Source: Rhodamnia argentea
Lineage: Eukaryota > Streptophyta > Magnoliopsida > Myrtales > Myrtaceae
Reading direction: 5' to 3'
Assembly (NCBI RefSeq): GCF_020921035.1
Contig: NC_063158.1
Coordinates: forward strand, 25,654,178 to 25,718,177
Length of the DNA: 64,000 bases
A program made the translations under genes and the position numbers. Within the stretch, counting starts at the first letter, position 1. Each line of letters begins with the position of its first letter. The notes beneath the pieces were generated by a model. That model saw only the letters and a program-made list of their open reading frames with translations, made no database searches and was not told the DNA's origin. This document shows, piece by piece, positions 51,681 through 64,000 of the stretch.

Positions 51681-54600
51681 ATGTCTATTTCCAAATGGCT
51701 CAAATGTTTTTTTTTTTTTTTACCCTTTTGCTGTTCTGAAAATTTTAGTTTCTTTTAAATATGTTCAAAATACAAACTAACCACATGATTTACTAAATAA
51801 GCAGCTTATCCATGTCATTAAAAAACTTGTAAGTTGGAAAAAACCATTATGAATAAATAAGTGTGTCAAGTACTTTTTAATTATGCGAATGTAATATAAC
51901 TTTTCAATTTTTAGTAATTCCATTGTAAAAAATAAGTATCTTTTTAAGTAACACTTACCGTTACTAACTTTGATATAAAAAAAAGAGCGATACATCTACA
52001 CCATACTAGAATTAGGTATTTAATATATGTGGGTAAATTTTTCTATGCTATCGACCAGTTTTCATAAGAAGTGTCTTCAATTAACAAGCAATGCTTCCAA
52101 ACAAAGCCTAAAAGTTATTTGTCACATGGAAACATACATAATAACCACGTGATTTACTATAATAAGTTGTTGTCATTAAGAACCTTAGACTTAGAAAAGT
52201 AAGTATGAATATATAATATGTCACATTTTGCCCACGTTTTAGTACTTGTTATGAGAAAGTTAATTTGACTTATAAAGTATAGTAATCTCACAATCGAAAA
52301 AATAAGCTTCTTATCAATAATATTTTTCTGTGTTTCTCCATGTACTCGATAATTTTCTTATGTCAATGACTAATGATTTTTCATGTGGTCAATAACTTTT
52401 CATGGGAAAAAATAACCGCCACACTATCAGCATAATCAATAAATTCTCTGTGTGGTTCAAACAATCTTCGTAGAAGAAGTTGACAAATAATTATTTTGCG
52501 AAACATTTTCACTGTGATCGTCATTTCCATCTCAAAATATAAATATGAAAATACCGATAACTAATAATAATATTTCCATGTGATTTGCAATTTCCCATTA
52601 GGAAAAGAACCTTTCTTTCTACCAATAATTATTTTTCCAAGTTGTACAGACTTATGTTATGTGTTCACGAGACAAACATTTATCCTGTCATATCCCTTGG
52701 AATTATCTTCTCACATGCCACAGCATTTTTTGTCACATCGAGGGTTTTGGTGGTACTCTATTCAATTCACCAGCCAGCTCCTACGCATGTTTCTCATGAA
52801 ATCATTAGCACATGGAGTGGTTTTTAATATTAAAATCCAATCAAATGGGCCACCATGAACAATTGAAAAATTTCCTAGTAGCTAAGGGCGTGGATGACTA
52901 CACTTACTGAAGTAGAATTGCTGTTCTCAAAGTACTTTTAGGTAAAAATAAATTTAGTTACGCAACTTCACTTTTCTACTTATAAAGCTTTTTTTTTTTC
53001 AAAAGTAGTTTTAGAGCCATTTGAAAAAGTAAAAAAAAAAATTATTTCTCTCCAAAATTTAAAATAATAAAAAGACAATCAATGCCCAATCTCTCGACGT
53101 CAATCTCTCTCCCTCAATCAACTTATGCTCGGAAGCAGAAATAGAAAAATCAATTTCGGCCATAAGTTAATTTTTAGAGCAGAAGTGTTGGCATGCACAT
53201 CCTTAGAATAGCCATTTTGTTGATAAAACAAGAAGCTTTTTGTTTTTTTCGGATTCATGTTAAGAAGCAGGTGAATATAAGAAACTCTTATCTCAAGTTG
53301 TTAATGGGATGATCGTCATCGATCAAAATAAAACTATCTTGGCATGCTTGTTGCAATTTTCCGGTTCTTCTGTTGACGACTTGGGGGCACGGCCCTAATC
53401 AGCCAGCTATCCGGAGGGAAACTAGTACAATAGCTCACCAAAATGGAGCTCATTAAAACATAAGATTTACCGGCCGTGAATTGAGCTTGTAAGCATCAGT
53501 TTATAAGTCGAAAGTATGACAACTTCCTTATTGTTGTGTCAATGTTATGGAGTTCGAATTAATCCTTTTTTGCATGTTTATATCATCTGTTAATAATAAG
53601 AATCTGCAGGTTTTTTCTTTTTTGGCCCAAAGAGGGTTTAGTCTCCACCAGATTCGTGAGCCACGCCCCCTTTAGCAACTACCATCATCAAGTGCCTTCA
53701 TTTAATAATGGGTTAGGCCATCTAATCAGCTAAAATCAAGAGAGGATGTATTCACTCTCTCAATCTCCAACTTTATTAATGTATGGCGAATAGAAAATCT
53801 TGAGCCATCAAAATTTAGGCTAATAGTTAACCTGTCAAATAAGCCATCAATAGCCCTTTGTAAAGTCTCATGGTGGTTGTGCGAACCGAAAGTAATTAAT
53901 TCCGATGGAGAGAGATAGAGAGAAAGAGACAGAGCTATCGCAACGCCTGTGCCAGCGGAAGCTCTTGCAATCCAGCCGATGTCGAGCCAGAGCCTCTAAT
54001 GTTCACCGCCGCGACGCCTCGCTATTGGATTCTCAAAGCAACGTCATTTGACATGTTCGATTGCATTGCTAGGAGACAGAAAACAATCAAAATGGTCATG
54101 TTAGTTGCTAAAGACCATAAATTTGACAGCATAATTTTTTACAATGAGGAAAATTCCAACATCGAATGGTACTTATTTAATGTTTTAGTATTTCTAATAC
54201 ACTTAACTGAAATTATAACTTTGTATCGTCAACTTTAGATGAATAAATTCTTTATAGCTTTTATATTGAAATAATTTCTCTTGCCGCTCACCAATTGAAA
54301 GATTGGATGACTTTATAGTAAGGTCCTAGATTAGCAGCTCATCTTCCTTAATTATTACCGGATTTCAACCCAACAAGTGCAATAGATGCTTGCTGTAGAC
54401 AGGTGCTTTTCCATGATTGTTGACCCAACTCAAAGCCTCCGAGGGAGTTGGGAGGGTTCCATAATCAAGGGAAGCTCATCATTAATCATCACTGATAATC
54501 CCAAAATGGAAGAAAAATGATTCCAGCGTTGTCAATCACAGGGTTAAAAGAGAATGAGTTATCTCAACTAAATTCGCCCACCCGAAGTGCCTTTAATTCG

Positions 54601-55001
54601 GGGAACGATGGAGTAACTTTTTCTTTTTGATCATGAAGTAAATGATCCTTGAATTTATATGTATTAGTCAATATCGGTATCCCTATACTTTTATTGCATT
54701 CTTGAAATTTCAAAGTACAGTACGATGTGGTCCTTCCATTACGTGTGTATGGGCGGATTTTACTAAATTGAGAACAATGTTTCATTAAGATGTCAATTTT
54801 GTCATTTGTCCAAACTTTTATCCCATTAAGAAGCTTACTGTATAAATATTTAACCTAGAAACTATGCATAAAGTAGTTAGTTTTCCATTATTGTCCCTTG
54901 TGCCCCTGAAATTTGAGACAACACTTCCTTCTTATACAATGGGAAAGGCGAATGAACAAGAAAGAGAGAAAATTTGAGAATCTATCTTTTTTCGCCTCGG
55001 T
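51681..55001. other. AT-rich intergenic region
   Basis: 3.3 kb without a supportable gene. Features seen are poly-A and poly-T tracts (for example 51707-51720), a possible MITE-like stretch around 52890-53060 (GTAGAATTGCTGTTCT, AAAAGTA), and a GA-rich run near 53905-53935. Short frames on both strands show no domain. Confidence 0.5.
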
Positions 55002-56325
55002 CTACTGGATCTTCAGAAGCAATACAAAAATTGCTGCCAGAGAAAGCAGAACAAGCAAAACTATGAACCCTGCCCTCTTTGATTTACTCTTGGAAGGCAT
55101 GTAGGAACTCATCTTCTCCAACATGCTTATCAGAAATCCCATCATTTTCTGCATAAAACAAGGCAAGGCAGCATTCAGAAAAAGTGAAAAATAGGATTAA
55201 GACATGACATATACATTTGCAAAGACATATGTCCCATGATAACTTGTAGAACTCATACCAGTCTGAAGAGTTCCATGTGAGGAAATGATTCCATGAACAT
55301 CTCTACATTCCTAAAAAATAGTAAACCAACAATAATAAACCTTATAAGAAAAGTATAAATAAAAAAAAAGAATGAGACACAGAAAGCACTGATAACTTAA
55401 CTCCAGCTTCTCACCTTATTAACACTCTTCCTTGGTATATCTGGCATATATGGAAGCTGAAACCTTTTCCTAAAGGCACAGTTTCCTTCCATTCTGCTTA
55501 TATGTTCATGAAGCAGGGTATGAGCTCCCAAGTCATATTTGAAGGCAAGTATCTCAACCGGTAGGACCTAATTAAGGGCATACCTAGCTTCCACGCGACG
55601 CCGATGCTCATTCCATCGTGTGTGGTCGGTTGCACCACGAACTCGATGTTATTCCCCAAGGTCTTGATAAGATTTGAGAAAAATGCCAGAACTTGCTGCA
55701 ACAAATATGAATAATGCGAACAATTTCCACTAGGAATCCAATCTGGAGATGAATTCACCACCAGAACAAGTGCCATTTCTAACACACAGATTTTTCATTC
55801 TTATATAATAGAAACTGGAAATGGGCATTAGCTCTTGTTATGAAGTGAAGGAGATGATTCAATACAGCCGTGAACTTTGAAGTATATTTCATGTGCCTTT
55901 TAATACCAAGCTTTGGGATTTACCTTCTTCCCTTGGAACGCCTGGCAAAATGGGATGAAATTACAGACGCATCGGCATTCATCTCCAAGAATATCCGATA
56001 GTTCCCGGAGATTTTTGTTCTGTATTGCCGTATAAAGCTTGAGGACGGCTTCAAGAGCCCGGTGATCCTCCTCGTTTCCCAAAGACGATGAATTGGTAGC
56101 GGTTAATGGCTTTAACAGCAGGCCCTTCTTCCTCCTGAAATGCCATGATTCATATGAAATTGTGGATGGACGATAACAAGGAATCGAGTCATGAGATGGT
56201 GTGAGAGGATCGCTATGAATGTGAAGGCCATGGAAATGACTTGGTTGAGGGACCCATGGATGGGAGCTTAAAATTACTTTTCTGCAGCACAGCTTGGCAG
56301 AGAGAGGGTGTGTTATTAAACCCAT
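55002..56325 (-). CDS. NTF2-like family protein with C-terminal membrane anchor
   Basis: Five exons on the minus strand: 55924-56325, 55584-55695, 55415-55493, 55259-55310 and 55002-55148, giving 263 residues. The N-terminus (MGLITHPLSAKLCCRKVILS...) is Ser/His/Arg-rich and lacks acidic residues at first, compatible with a plastid transit peptide. The central part, ALEAVLKLYTAIQNKNLREL, SDILGDECRCVCNFIPFCQA and VLAFFSNLIKTLGNNIEFVV, is a plant NTF2/SnoaL-like fold. It continues with QPTTHDGMSIGVAWKL, PLGKGFSFHICQIYQG, RVLIRNVEMFMESFPHMEL and ends with a hydrophobic helix, AGFIVLLVLLSLAAIFVLLL. No catalytic role is known to me. The start is the first ATG of the open frame. All junctions are GT-AG and in phase. 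Confidence 0.85.
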
Positions 56326-57429
56326 TTTCAGGTGGAAAGAAGATCATGGAATGATCCTTAAAACAGCAAAAGAAAGAGTAAGGAATCTGCAGAATGATTG
56401 AATATGGAACTGAGGGTGATTCTATAAGAAAAGAATGAAGCATCTTCACTGTGCATCAGTGACAAGCTATGGATCTTCCCTTTCTCTGTGCTGAAGCTAA
56501 AAAACACTACTTTAGCCTTCCAACATTCTGTTGTCATGAATTTTTTTCCCTTTTAACTTGCATCAAACTACAAACTACAGATCTGCATCTCTTTTCAACT
56601 ATAAAACCTTGAAAAATCGTCAACTGAAATCACGAATAAGGTTTGTTTCCAATCCGACAGTAATCGAAACTCGCAGGTTGTTGATGTGCTGATCAGCTGG
56701 CACGATGGTCCATGACCTCATTACAACAACCTTGCCCCGCATGGAGGTAGATTTGATCATGATGCTAACATGTCTGTCAAGGGGGGTCAGAAAAGGAATT
56801 AAATGAGAGAATCAACCATCGAGCCGAAGCGAACAACCTATGCCAAACAATTCGGTTTTGGCGGGTTCATATGAAAACCAATTCATAATTAAGATGTTGT
56901 CAAAAAAAAAAAAAAAAAAAGGGCACTTAGGGCCTCCAATGAAGTATTTGTCGTGACTTGAAAATTGTCGTCTTGTAGTGATGCATTGAAAGAAGAATTA
57001 AGCTCCTAAGAATTGTACCAGGTTATTGCCGAGTGCCCTTCATATGCTCGTGAATATTTCTTCGGAAAAGGAAACTCTTCATCAAAAGGTGGAGCTCAGT
57101 GCCAATATATATATATTGGATCACTGAAATATCAATTTTTTTTAAAAATGATTATTTTGTTGCCAATTCCGGTGAACTTCGGCGGAAATCATACGTGGTT
57201 CTCCGAAGGATCTAGTCAGCCAAAAAAAAAAATCAATAAAAAGATCCATGTAATATTAAAAAATTAAAAATAAACTAAAAAACTAAAAACAATTAAATAA
57301 ATAAATATATAAAAGAAGTTGTAGCAGGAGGTTATTTTTCAGTTTATTTTTAATTTATAAAAATTAACTTATTCTTAAGTTTAAAAGTTCACGTGGACAC
57401 CATGTGGCTTGAATTTTAAAACAAAAAAT
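56326..57429. other. Intergenic region left of the EMC3 gene
   Basis: The first 150 bp are the leader and promoter of the NTF2-like gene. A poly-A run lies at 56901-56918. From 57220 to 57400 the sequence is extremely AT-rich with AAATAAATA words. No gene seen. Confidence 0.5.
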
Positions 57430-57560
57430 TACCACGTAAGTGATCGTTTATTAGTTGGCTAGAATTTCTCGCCGTTGACACTTAAATGATCGTTTTTTTC
57501 TCCAATTTGACACTTAAGTGATTCAAAGAAAATATTAATACTAAAGTGAGCACCGTATGC
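57430..57560. repeat. Tandem AAGTGATCGTTT-type repeat
   Basis: Three related units: ACGTAAGTGATCGTTTATTA, GACACTTAAATGATCGTTTT and GACACTTAAGTGATTCAAAG. The words CACTTAAGTGA and GATCGTTT recall the arm units of the fold-back repeat at 4616-5036 (CACTTAAGTG, AATCGTTCACTTGA). Confidence 0.5.
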
Positions 57561-57916
57561 AAATTGGCATTCCACGGGTGTCCTTTTGCCGAATCTTTTC
57601 TGGCAACTCTTATCTTTTGGGTTTCGCACATTTTTTTTTTTTTTACGTGTATTCACCTCTTATAGAGTAAATTAAACGAAAGTCTGGCCCAAAGTTATCA
57701 TTCTTTGGATGGATGACGGGCCAAGAAATTTTGAAGCTTAGTTAATCATGGGCCGGTCGGGCCGAAACAAAAATCGGCCCAGGCCAAGCCCAGATCTGTT
57801 GCCTCTCGAGCACCCACTCGCTTCTTCGTTCCTTGTTGCATACTCGGTAGTCAAAACACGAGCCAAGGAGGAAGAGAGAGAGAGAGAGAGAGAGAGAACG
57901 AGCGAGCGAGAGAGAG
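57561..57916 (+). promoter_or_regulatory. Promoter and GA-rich 5' leader of EMC3
   Basis: The last 50 bases before the start codon are a (GA)n run with GAGCGAGCGAG interruptions (about 57870-57916). The rest is unassigned, with a GGGCCGGTCGGGCC palindrome-like piece near 57751-57764. Confidence 0.55.
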
Positions 57917-60653
57917 ATGGCGGAGGATCTGGTGCTAGACACGGCGATCAGAGACTGGGTGCTGATACCGCTCTCGGTAGTGATGGTGCTCATCGGAGTC
58001 CTTCGCTACTTCGTCTCCAAGCTCATGCGCTCCTCGCAAAACCCCGACGCCAAGCTCGTCAAGGAAGGGTCTGTTTCTCCTCCCTCTCTCTCGCGCGCTA
58101 TCAGTTGCATTGTTTCCGATCAGTTGGCTGTGAATACGTAGTCCCTAGGACCTGAGATTGTATTGGGTCCGACTGATTTTGGTTGAATTTTCGTTGGTGC
58201 GGATCTTGTAGGCAGGTGATTGTTAGGGCTCGGAACTTGCGTGCCGCGGCTAATTTCATACCTCCCAAGTCGTTCCGTGCTCGAAGGTTTTACTACAGCA
58301 ACGAGGTCTGTGTGAAATTTTTGGCCATGTCATCTCTTGGATTTGTTTTGTGAAACTCCTTCCTATGTAGGTGCAATTTCTTGTGACTAGATCGCGTCCG
58401 ATAATGTTCAATTGAGCAAATTTAGCTTTTGCGAGCTCAGCTTGTCGGGACTTGCAACTTCTTCTCTGCATTACGCACTTAATCCCTTGCACTCGTTCCT
58501 GCTCCGGCTGGTTTTCATCTTTGATCAATAAAAAAACTGATATTGACGATCCTAATTTGCAGTTGGTCTAATGATTGGCTCTTAAGTTTGCCTCTACAAA
58601 TGCTGGGTCATCTAATTTAAGTATATTTGTATGGTTGATGAAATTTGATGGCCTTGACTGTCACAGCTAGTGTTTTTCCACTGCACTGGGGTCTCCACTC
58701 TTCTTCTTTTAGGTTTTTTGAACATTAAAATGACCCGTGCTTGACACATTGTTGAGTGATATTTTCAGTTGACTGCATTTTACTAATTATGCTTGTGGCT
58801 TATTGCATGTATTTCTTTGGTGGGGCAGGAAAATGGACTTCTATTTGTGCCAAAGGGCCAGGCTCAGAATGCTCAAGCTCAAATGTTTTCTGATCCGAAT
58901 ATGGCTATGGATATGATGAAGAAGAACCTGTCTATGATCATACCCCAGGTATTGCAAGTTACTACTCTGGATTTCTGGTTTGGTTCCTGGAACCAGATGA
59001 TTGTCTAATGGTTGCGCCTCTTTTATCCAGACTCTGACTTTTGCTTGGGTCAACTTTTTCTTCTCCGGTTTTGTAGCAGGTCCATTCTTTTCCCTTAGCT
59101 TCGAATGTAGCAATTGCCAAATTGGGTTCTACTATCTTTGCTAGTTGTTCTTCATACTGTTCTGTGCATGTGGGTATGAATTTTTTCCTGGCTGATATTA
59201 CTCTGCTATGAATGACTGAATTGTTCTTCTTTACCCAGCCAAAATTCCCTTTCCACTCACTCAAAGGTTTAGGGGAATGTTGCAAAATGGGATTGATTTG
59301 AGTACTGTCGATGTTAGCTACGTGAGCAGTCGCTCGTGGTATGTTTATTGTTTTTATATATGTAAATACTTTTGTCTCGTGTGTTGTGTATTTAATAATT
59401 CTGTTTCTTTCTATCAGGTACTTTCTCAACCTTTTTGGGCTAAGAGGTCTATTTAGTCTCATTTTGGGAGAAGAAAATGGTTAGCATTAGTCCAATGACA
59501 TTCTTTTTGGACTATGTTTTGGGTTCTAATCATAATACTGTCAAATATGCTTATGTGATTTTTTTGTTGCAGCTACTGATGATACGCAGCGTATGATGCA
59601 GATGACTGGCTTTGGCTTCGACCCAAGCAAGGTAATTACCCAAATGCGCTTTCTTGCTTCTTTGTTGAACATTAGTTCTTAGATGTGTGCCACTGCTATT
59701 CTCTGCCTTTTTCCTCTTCAATTATAATCTACTTGATCAGCATCTTTGACAGTGAATGTGATCCTATGCTCTACATCTTTTGTGGCAAAATTATTTCTAT
59801 GACAGCATATCCATCAGCCTCTATGGTGGTTCAGCTAGATTTCTGTTTTCATCCTTTAGTGCTGAGGGGCTGCAAGTTTGTGTTGACTGGCTTCTGCTTT
59901 GGCAGTAGCTATTCATAGTTTGATGTGCTGATAATAGTTGCGGTGGCATTTTGATGGTGTTGCTTTTTGCTCCTCATTCATCGAGTATTTAGCGGGGTAT
60001 TTGGCCACAATTCACTCCTCATTCATTTCCTCTCTGATAAATGATGCTTTGTTGTGGAAGGAGGGGGAGGGGGAGGGGGAGGGGAAGGGAAGTAGGGGGT
60101 GGGTGTGGAAAATTGGATACTTTTAAAAAAGATTGAAGGTTAGGAAGGAAATTCAAAATTTCCATTATATTGTCTTTCCCCTTGGCTTCCAATCAAAGCC
60201 TGATTCTCACATCTCATGATGTTGTCATGTCTTTTGTGAATTTGTGTAAATTTGTTTCTCTTGTGCACCTGGTCTTTTCTCTTTTGTGGCCAAGTCATCC
60301 TTTCTTTTCTTTTTCTTTTTGGGTGGAGGAGAAAATTGGATTTGCATGCTTGCTTTTTGGCTGATATAGATATTAGTAGTGTCCACTTCAAGATATAAAG
60401 TGTGATTTCCAAAAGTTGTGCGAAACTTTAACGCTGGTTATGGTATAGCGTATAATTTTACCAACTTGAAAATAGGACTTTTGCACGTCCATTAACATGC
60501 GTGATGAATACTTGCTTATATCTGGCCCTTTTCATTGCTGTGTTTCAGAGCCTGGGTGCTGAGAAAGACGGCCTTGACATAGTGCAGCATGACTGGACGA
60601 TGCCCAAGTTTGAGCGTCGTGCTGAATCTGTATTGAGGAAGCTTGTCCGCTGA
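57917..60653 (+). CDS. EMC3: ER membrane protein complex subunit 3
   Basis: Eight exons: 57917-58068, 58212-58305, 58829-58948, 59031-59079, 59239-59338, 59418-59479, 59573-59631 and 60549-60653, giving 246 residues, the same length as I recall for the Arabidopsis protein. EMC3 is the Oxa1/YidC-like core of the EMC insertase, which puts moderately hydrophobic and tail-anchored helices into the ER membrane. The start [20 protein letters not shown] leads to a first helix ([19 protein letters not shown]). Conserved segments follow: [120 protein letters not shown] and a soluble C-terminus ([20 protein letters not shown]). All junctions are GT-AG and in phase. No lesion. Confidence 0.95.
60058..60107 (+). 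repeat. G-rich (GGGGGA)n tract in EMC3 intron 7
   Basis: Four GGGGGA-type units followed by GGGGAAGGGAAG and GGGGGTGGGTG in the sense strand of the last intron. There are enough G runs for a G-quadruplex in the pre-mRNA. It lies about 430 bases after the exon 7 donor. Confidence 0.8.
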
Positions 60654-61007
60654 GTAATGCCTGTATCCGCAATGTTTTTCTACTTCGTCGGCCGTCATCC
60701 CGTTCTTGATTTTAGCAAAAATGTATCGGCCAGCTGCGAAGTCTGCTTCATGGATGATAGCAAATAGTGGCAACAACCTTGGTAGTGGTCTGTTCTAAGA
60801 TTTCTGTTCTTTAATATAGGAATTACACTTTGTGGTCCTAATCTTTTTCGAAATCCCTGTTTCGAATGATGTATTATTGGGTTCTCAACAGTTCTGCTAC
60901 GGATTAGTCAACGATGGTCTTCTTTCTTTTGCAATTTCAGATATAGAAATTAGAAATCTTATGAAGCACCCATGAGTGATCTCTTTTAAAAGAAGTCAAT
61001 TGTTAAG

Positions 61008-61012
<5 letters not shown>
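60654..61012 (+). other. 3' flank of EMC3
   Basis: Probably the 3' untranslated region of EMC3. No second gene is seen. Confidence 0.5.

Positions 61013-61055
<43 letters not shown>
61013..61055. repeat. (CT)n microsatellite
   Basis: An uninterrupted CT dinucleotide tract of 43 bases. Confidence 0.97.
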
Positions 61056-61058
<3 letters not shown>

Positions 61059-63394
61059 GACCACCAGATGAGGAACTGATCGATGTGAATTGAAACTCTA
61101 GAAGCATATGTGGAATTGATTCATTAAGGACGATGACCGACAATCTCTTTTTCATTATAGCGGGATCTTCGGATGAGCAATTTTGCTGCACAATCCGGTA
61201 TCAAAAGGCCTACAATCTCTGAGACTAGCAACGGACACTGGGAAAGCCAAGTTGGCTCGATTAGAGCGCGAAATGGGAGAAAGATACTTGCACAACGCGC
61301 GCTTTGCTCGCACTATTTACCTAAAGCAAAGCGGCCACAGACAAAGCAAAGTTGTCCGGGCCCAGCTTCGGCGTGGCCGGTTTAGAAGTTAGCAATTGAT
61401 TGATAGCTTTTACAGTTCCTTAGGTTGTCCGTCCTCTGGCACTCCCCTTTGGAGTTCAAATCAATGGCTCAATAGCGCTTGTCGTTAAAAATCCAGGCCA
61501 TGCAGCTTGATTAGTCAAAAAGTCGAGAACTTCGGTACAAGGATTTCGGCCAGCTCAGGGAACCAAACCCTCTCTCACGCTTCTTGGATCGCTTAAAGAT
61601 GGCGCAAAGTAATCCATCACAACGTACAACGGTTAATACACTCAACTCATTCGATTCTTACTTTGGAAACCCGTCAATTCGTCCCATATAATGTGTTCCC
61701 CCAAGGTCCAATCCTTCTTTTAGGTGATGATTTCTCCATGTCTAGAGAAGTTCCTTTCTTTCTTTAATTCTGGGGGGGACCATGGAGAGAAGTTCTTTCT
61801 TGGCGGTCTAGTCCAGTGTGATGGGTCAGTTTCAATACCAAGCAAAAACTAGAAGATAGAAATTGGGCAAATGGACAAGCATTTGCATTCGAAGGGGAGT
61901 ATCTAAATTATGTTAGCAGCCTTTCGATTCCTGGGCCCCACTGGTGCTTATCTGTCTCATCAGCTTCCAAAATTTTCAATCTTTGTGGGGTCCATCCCCA
62001 GAAGGCTTAAAGCGTCCTACCAGCCTAGCAGACCCAAAGTTTAACCATGTTCATTTCCATGAATGTGTGCTAAAGAATACATATGAAAATAACAAGCCAT
62101 TTTAGACCAGGTTGTCCGATATTGGGCACTAGACGTTGATGCGTCGATTGAAAATCAAGATTAATGGGTCAAATCATGGTCATTGGGCCCCATTTGGTGG
62201 GCCATCCTCCACCGCCCAAAAACTTCAGGCAACTTTCTTTTTCCCTCACACTTTACAGAGCGACATTTATGATTGTAGGTTTTGGGGAATGTTTTTTTTT
62301 TTTTTACTGGGCTATCTTTAAAAGGGTATGGGCTCATACTATAGAAGATGGGACATCTTTTTCACCAAAAACAGTTAGCATGTTACCGACATAAACTACT
62401 GGGGCTGGAGATCAAGGGATGCAATTCAAATTCAGCCGACTCCAATTGAAAGTGCCGCGTAGGTTTAAACCTCCATATTAGCAATTTCGATATGCTCCTT
62501 CTAGCTATAGCCACCATGAACCTATGAATGTGTTTTATGCACATATATGCATTGTAATATGTTGATTTTCTCGAATTTATAGCATGTTTTCCGACATTGA
62601 GGGCCACCATCCACTGTGCTAACCTGATTTCGTAAAAGAAAAGCTGCTACATAAAGAGCTGCTTCCACTTCTTCCTTTGCTACCAGCTTCTTTCAGTCCT
62701 AGAGTCAATCGAGAGGCTAAACTCGATCTATCTTTCCGGCTTAGCCCAACAAACGAGAAAAAAAAAAAAGAAATTTGAAACTGAGTTCTCAGTATAATAT
62801 ATTGTGTCACACAAACAGAAGCGGATATCGTATCTTTTATCAATTTTATGGTTCGAAAGACCAAGGGTGCTATCTCCATCCATTTTCTCAATAACACTGT
62901 CGACCTCTTCCTCATTGGCATAGATTAAATAGCCTCGAATCGATGCGTGTTCTTACTTATTTATTTACTTCCACCGTCTCGTCTCTTCGTAACATGTTAC
63001 TGCCAGAAGGACCAGCGTTTAACATGGCCAAATGGGACTTTTTTCTTGGCACAGTTTCTGCTAATCCCAGCAAACTCCAAGCTCGGATCTATTTCAATTT
63101 TAACCCCATCATTCAAAAGCATCGACAAGCGCGCAGCAGATCACAACACACACAAAAAAAGCCTCGCGCCACCAGACATGTCAAGACATTTTTATAAGGT
63201 CTGCTTGGGAATCATAGAGATCCACAAAAGTATTTTTAAGGACACTAAATTCAAAAGACATCATTGTACTCCAATCTGTAGCCGACACTAAACAAAAGCC
63301 AAAATGCTACCCATTCCATCATTCATCCCCAGCTCAAACCACCGATGCTGATGTGAGTGCATGCACATGTATTTCTCTTTCGTTTTTTTCTTTT
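61056..63394. other. Intergenic region right of EMC3, no gene supported
   Basis: No frame with a recognisable domain. Two overlapping plus-strand frames around 61173-61392 are open for about 70 codons each with an Arg/Lys-rich composition, but I cannot link them to a family. Features are a G-run near 61772, GGGCCC/GGTGGGCC words near 62185-62205, a T-run at 62291-62304 and an A-run at 62760-62770. Confidence 0.45.
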
Positions 63395-63725
63395 ATTTCT
63401 AGTAACCACCAAAAACCCTAACTTGGTACATATTTTACCCCTAACTTTTTCTTTGACACAAGAAACCCCGGAATTGTTTGTACCCCATATAATAAATTTA
63501 CCCTATATTTGTACTAGTATGACACATTTACCTTCCAAATTTATATTCATGCGACACTTTTATCTTAAAGTTTTTGATGTTGTAGGACAAAATATATTAC
63601 ATGGATAAAAGTTTGAAGTTTTTGATATCACAAAAGAAAAAAAATTGAAAGTAAATGTATCGTACGAGTACAAATTAAGCATTTTCGGCGTCACAGAAAA
63701 ATTTAAGACAAATATATAGTAATGG
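63395..63725. repeat. Fold-back AT-rich repeat with tandem units
   Basis: Left-side units read ACCACCAAAAACCCTAACTT, ATTTTACCCC, GACACAAGAAACCCCGGAAT and AATAAATTTACCC. Right-side inverted units read GATAAAAGTTTGAAGTTTTT, GATATCACAAAAG, AGTAAATGTATCGTACGAG and GGCGTCACAGAAAAATTTAA. The layout is the same as at 35236-35605 and 50889-51680. Confidence 0.6.
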
Positions 63726-64000
63726 GCATAATTGAGATTTTTTTTTTTTTTTTTTTTTTTGGGCAGAGAACAAAAGTTGCTTTCAACGACCGTGTCCTTT
63801 GGCGAGGTGGGAGCTTGCGACGGCATGGAGAGAGATGGGGGGGGGGGATGGTGACAGCGATCTTGCGTGGCGGATCAGACGGCTCAGAGGTGGGCCCACA
63901 CGCTCACGGAGCGGGGAGTCCTACCTGGGGGAAAGCATCATCTCCTTGGTGGGGTCCAACTCAGCTTCATCTTCATCTTCCGGAAACGGCGGTTTTCACT
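63726..64000. other. Right end of window, possible edge of a neighbouring gene
   Basis: A 24-base T-run (about 63738-63761) and a G-run (63837-63848) are followed by GC-richer DNA ending in a CTTCATCTTCATCTTCCGG stretch. The rise in GC content and CT-rich end may mark a leader or first exon of a gene beyond the window, but no frame can be judged. Confidence 0.3.

Noticed and set aside
53540-53565. GGAGTTCGAATTAATCC resembling a tRNA T-loop
   Set aside because: No acceptor stem, anticodon arm or D-arm can be laid out around it; no tRNA gene is supported anywhere in the window.
61173-61392. Two overlapping 70-codon plus-strand frames after EMC3
   Set aside because: No recognisable family, and two frames of equal length compete. 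Not enough to call a gene.

Overview
This is nuclear DNA of a dicotyledonous plant. The evidence is spliced genes with GT-AG introns, intact conserved plant proteins (EMC3, Rho-GDI, an MBOAT wax synthase), several plant LTR-retrotransposon families, and TIR-NB-LRR (TNL) resistance genes, a class absent from grasses. The gene structure and repeats resemble woody eudicots such as Myrtaceae, but that placement is an impression from memory and not a demonstrated result.

The window has three compartments. Positions 1 to about 21 kb are a graveyard of mobile elements with no intact host gene. From left to right it holds a minus-strand Gypsy gag/protease remnant (1-4070), a fold-back repeat (4616-5036), a plus-strand Ty1/Copia element with both LTRs and an ATAAG/ATACG target duplication (5962-11106), a truncated plus-strand Gypsy element with a 42-bp minisatellite leader (about 12790-16965), a truncated minus-strand Copia element with a 1.1-kb LTR (about 16966-18273), and a decayed hAT transposase (18274 to about 20960).

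From 21.7 to 43.2 kb lies a TNL cluster. Copy 1 (22012-26190) has an intact TIR exon and an intact NB-ARC exon, but the splice acceptor joining them has changed from AG to GG and its LRR exon is frameshifted. Copy 2 (36777-41087) is a complete four-exon TNL of 1177 residues. A third copy (41816-43215) is an LRR pseudogene. Between and after them are duplicated TNL promoter and exon-3 pieces, four copies of a TNL 3'-flank unit (one containing an expanded CAGGAA hexamer array), a captured last exon of coatomer subunit gamma, and an inverted duplication of a gene end (arms of about 470 bp) that could fold into a long hairpin RNA.

From 44.7 to 60.7 kb the window is ordinary gene space: a single-exon wax synthase (minus), a five-exon Rho GDP-dissociation inhibitor (minus), a five-exon NTF2-like membrane-anchored protein (minus) and eight-exon EMC3 (plus). 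Fold-back repeats with internal tandem units lie between these genes. The last 3.3 kb show only microsatellites and one more such repeat. The housekeeping genes are unrelated in function. The TNL cluster is the only set of related genes, and its innate-immune role follows from family knowledge.
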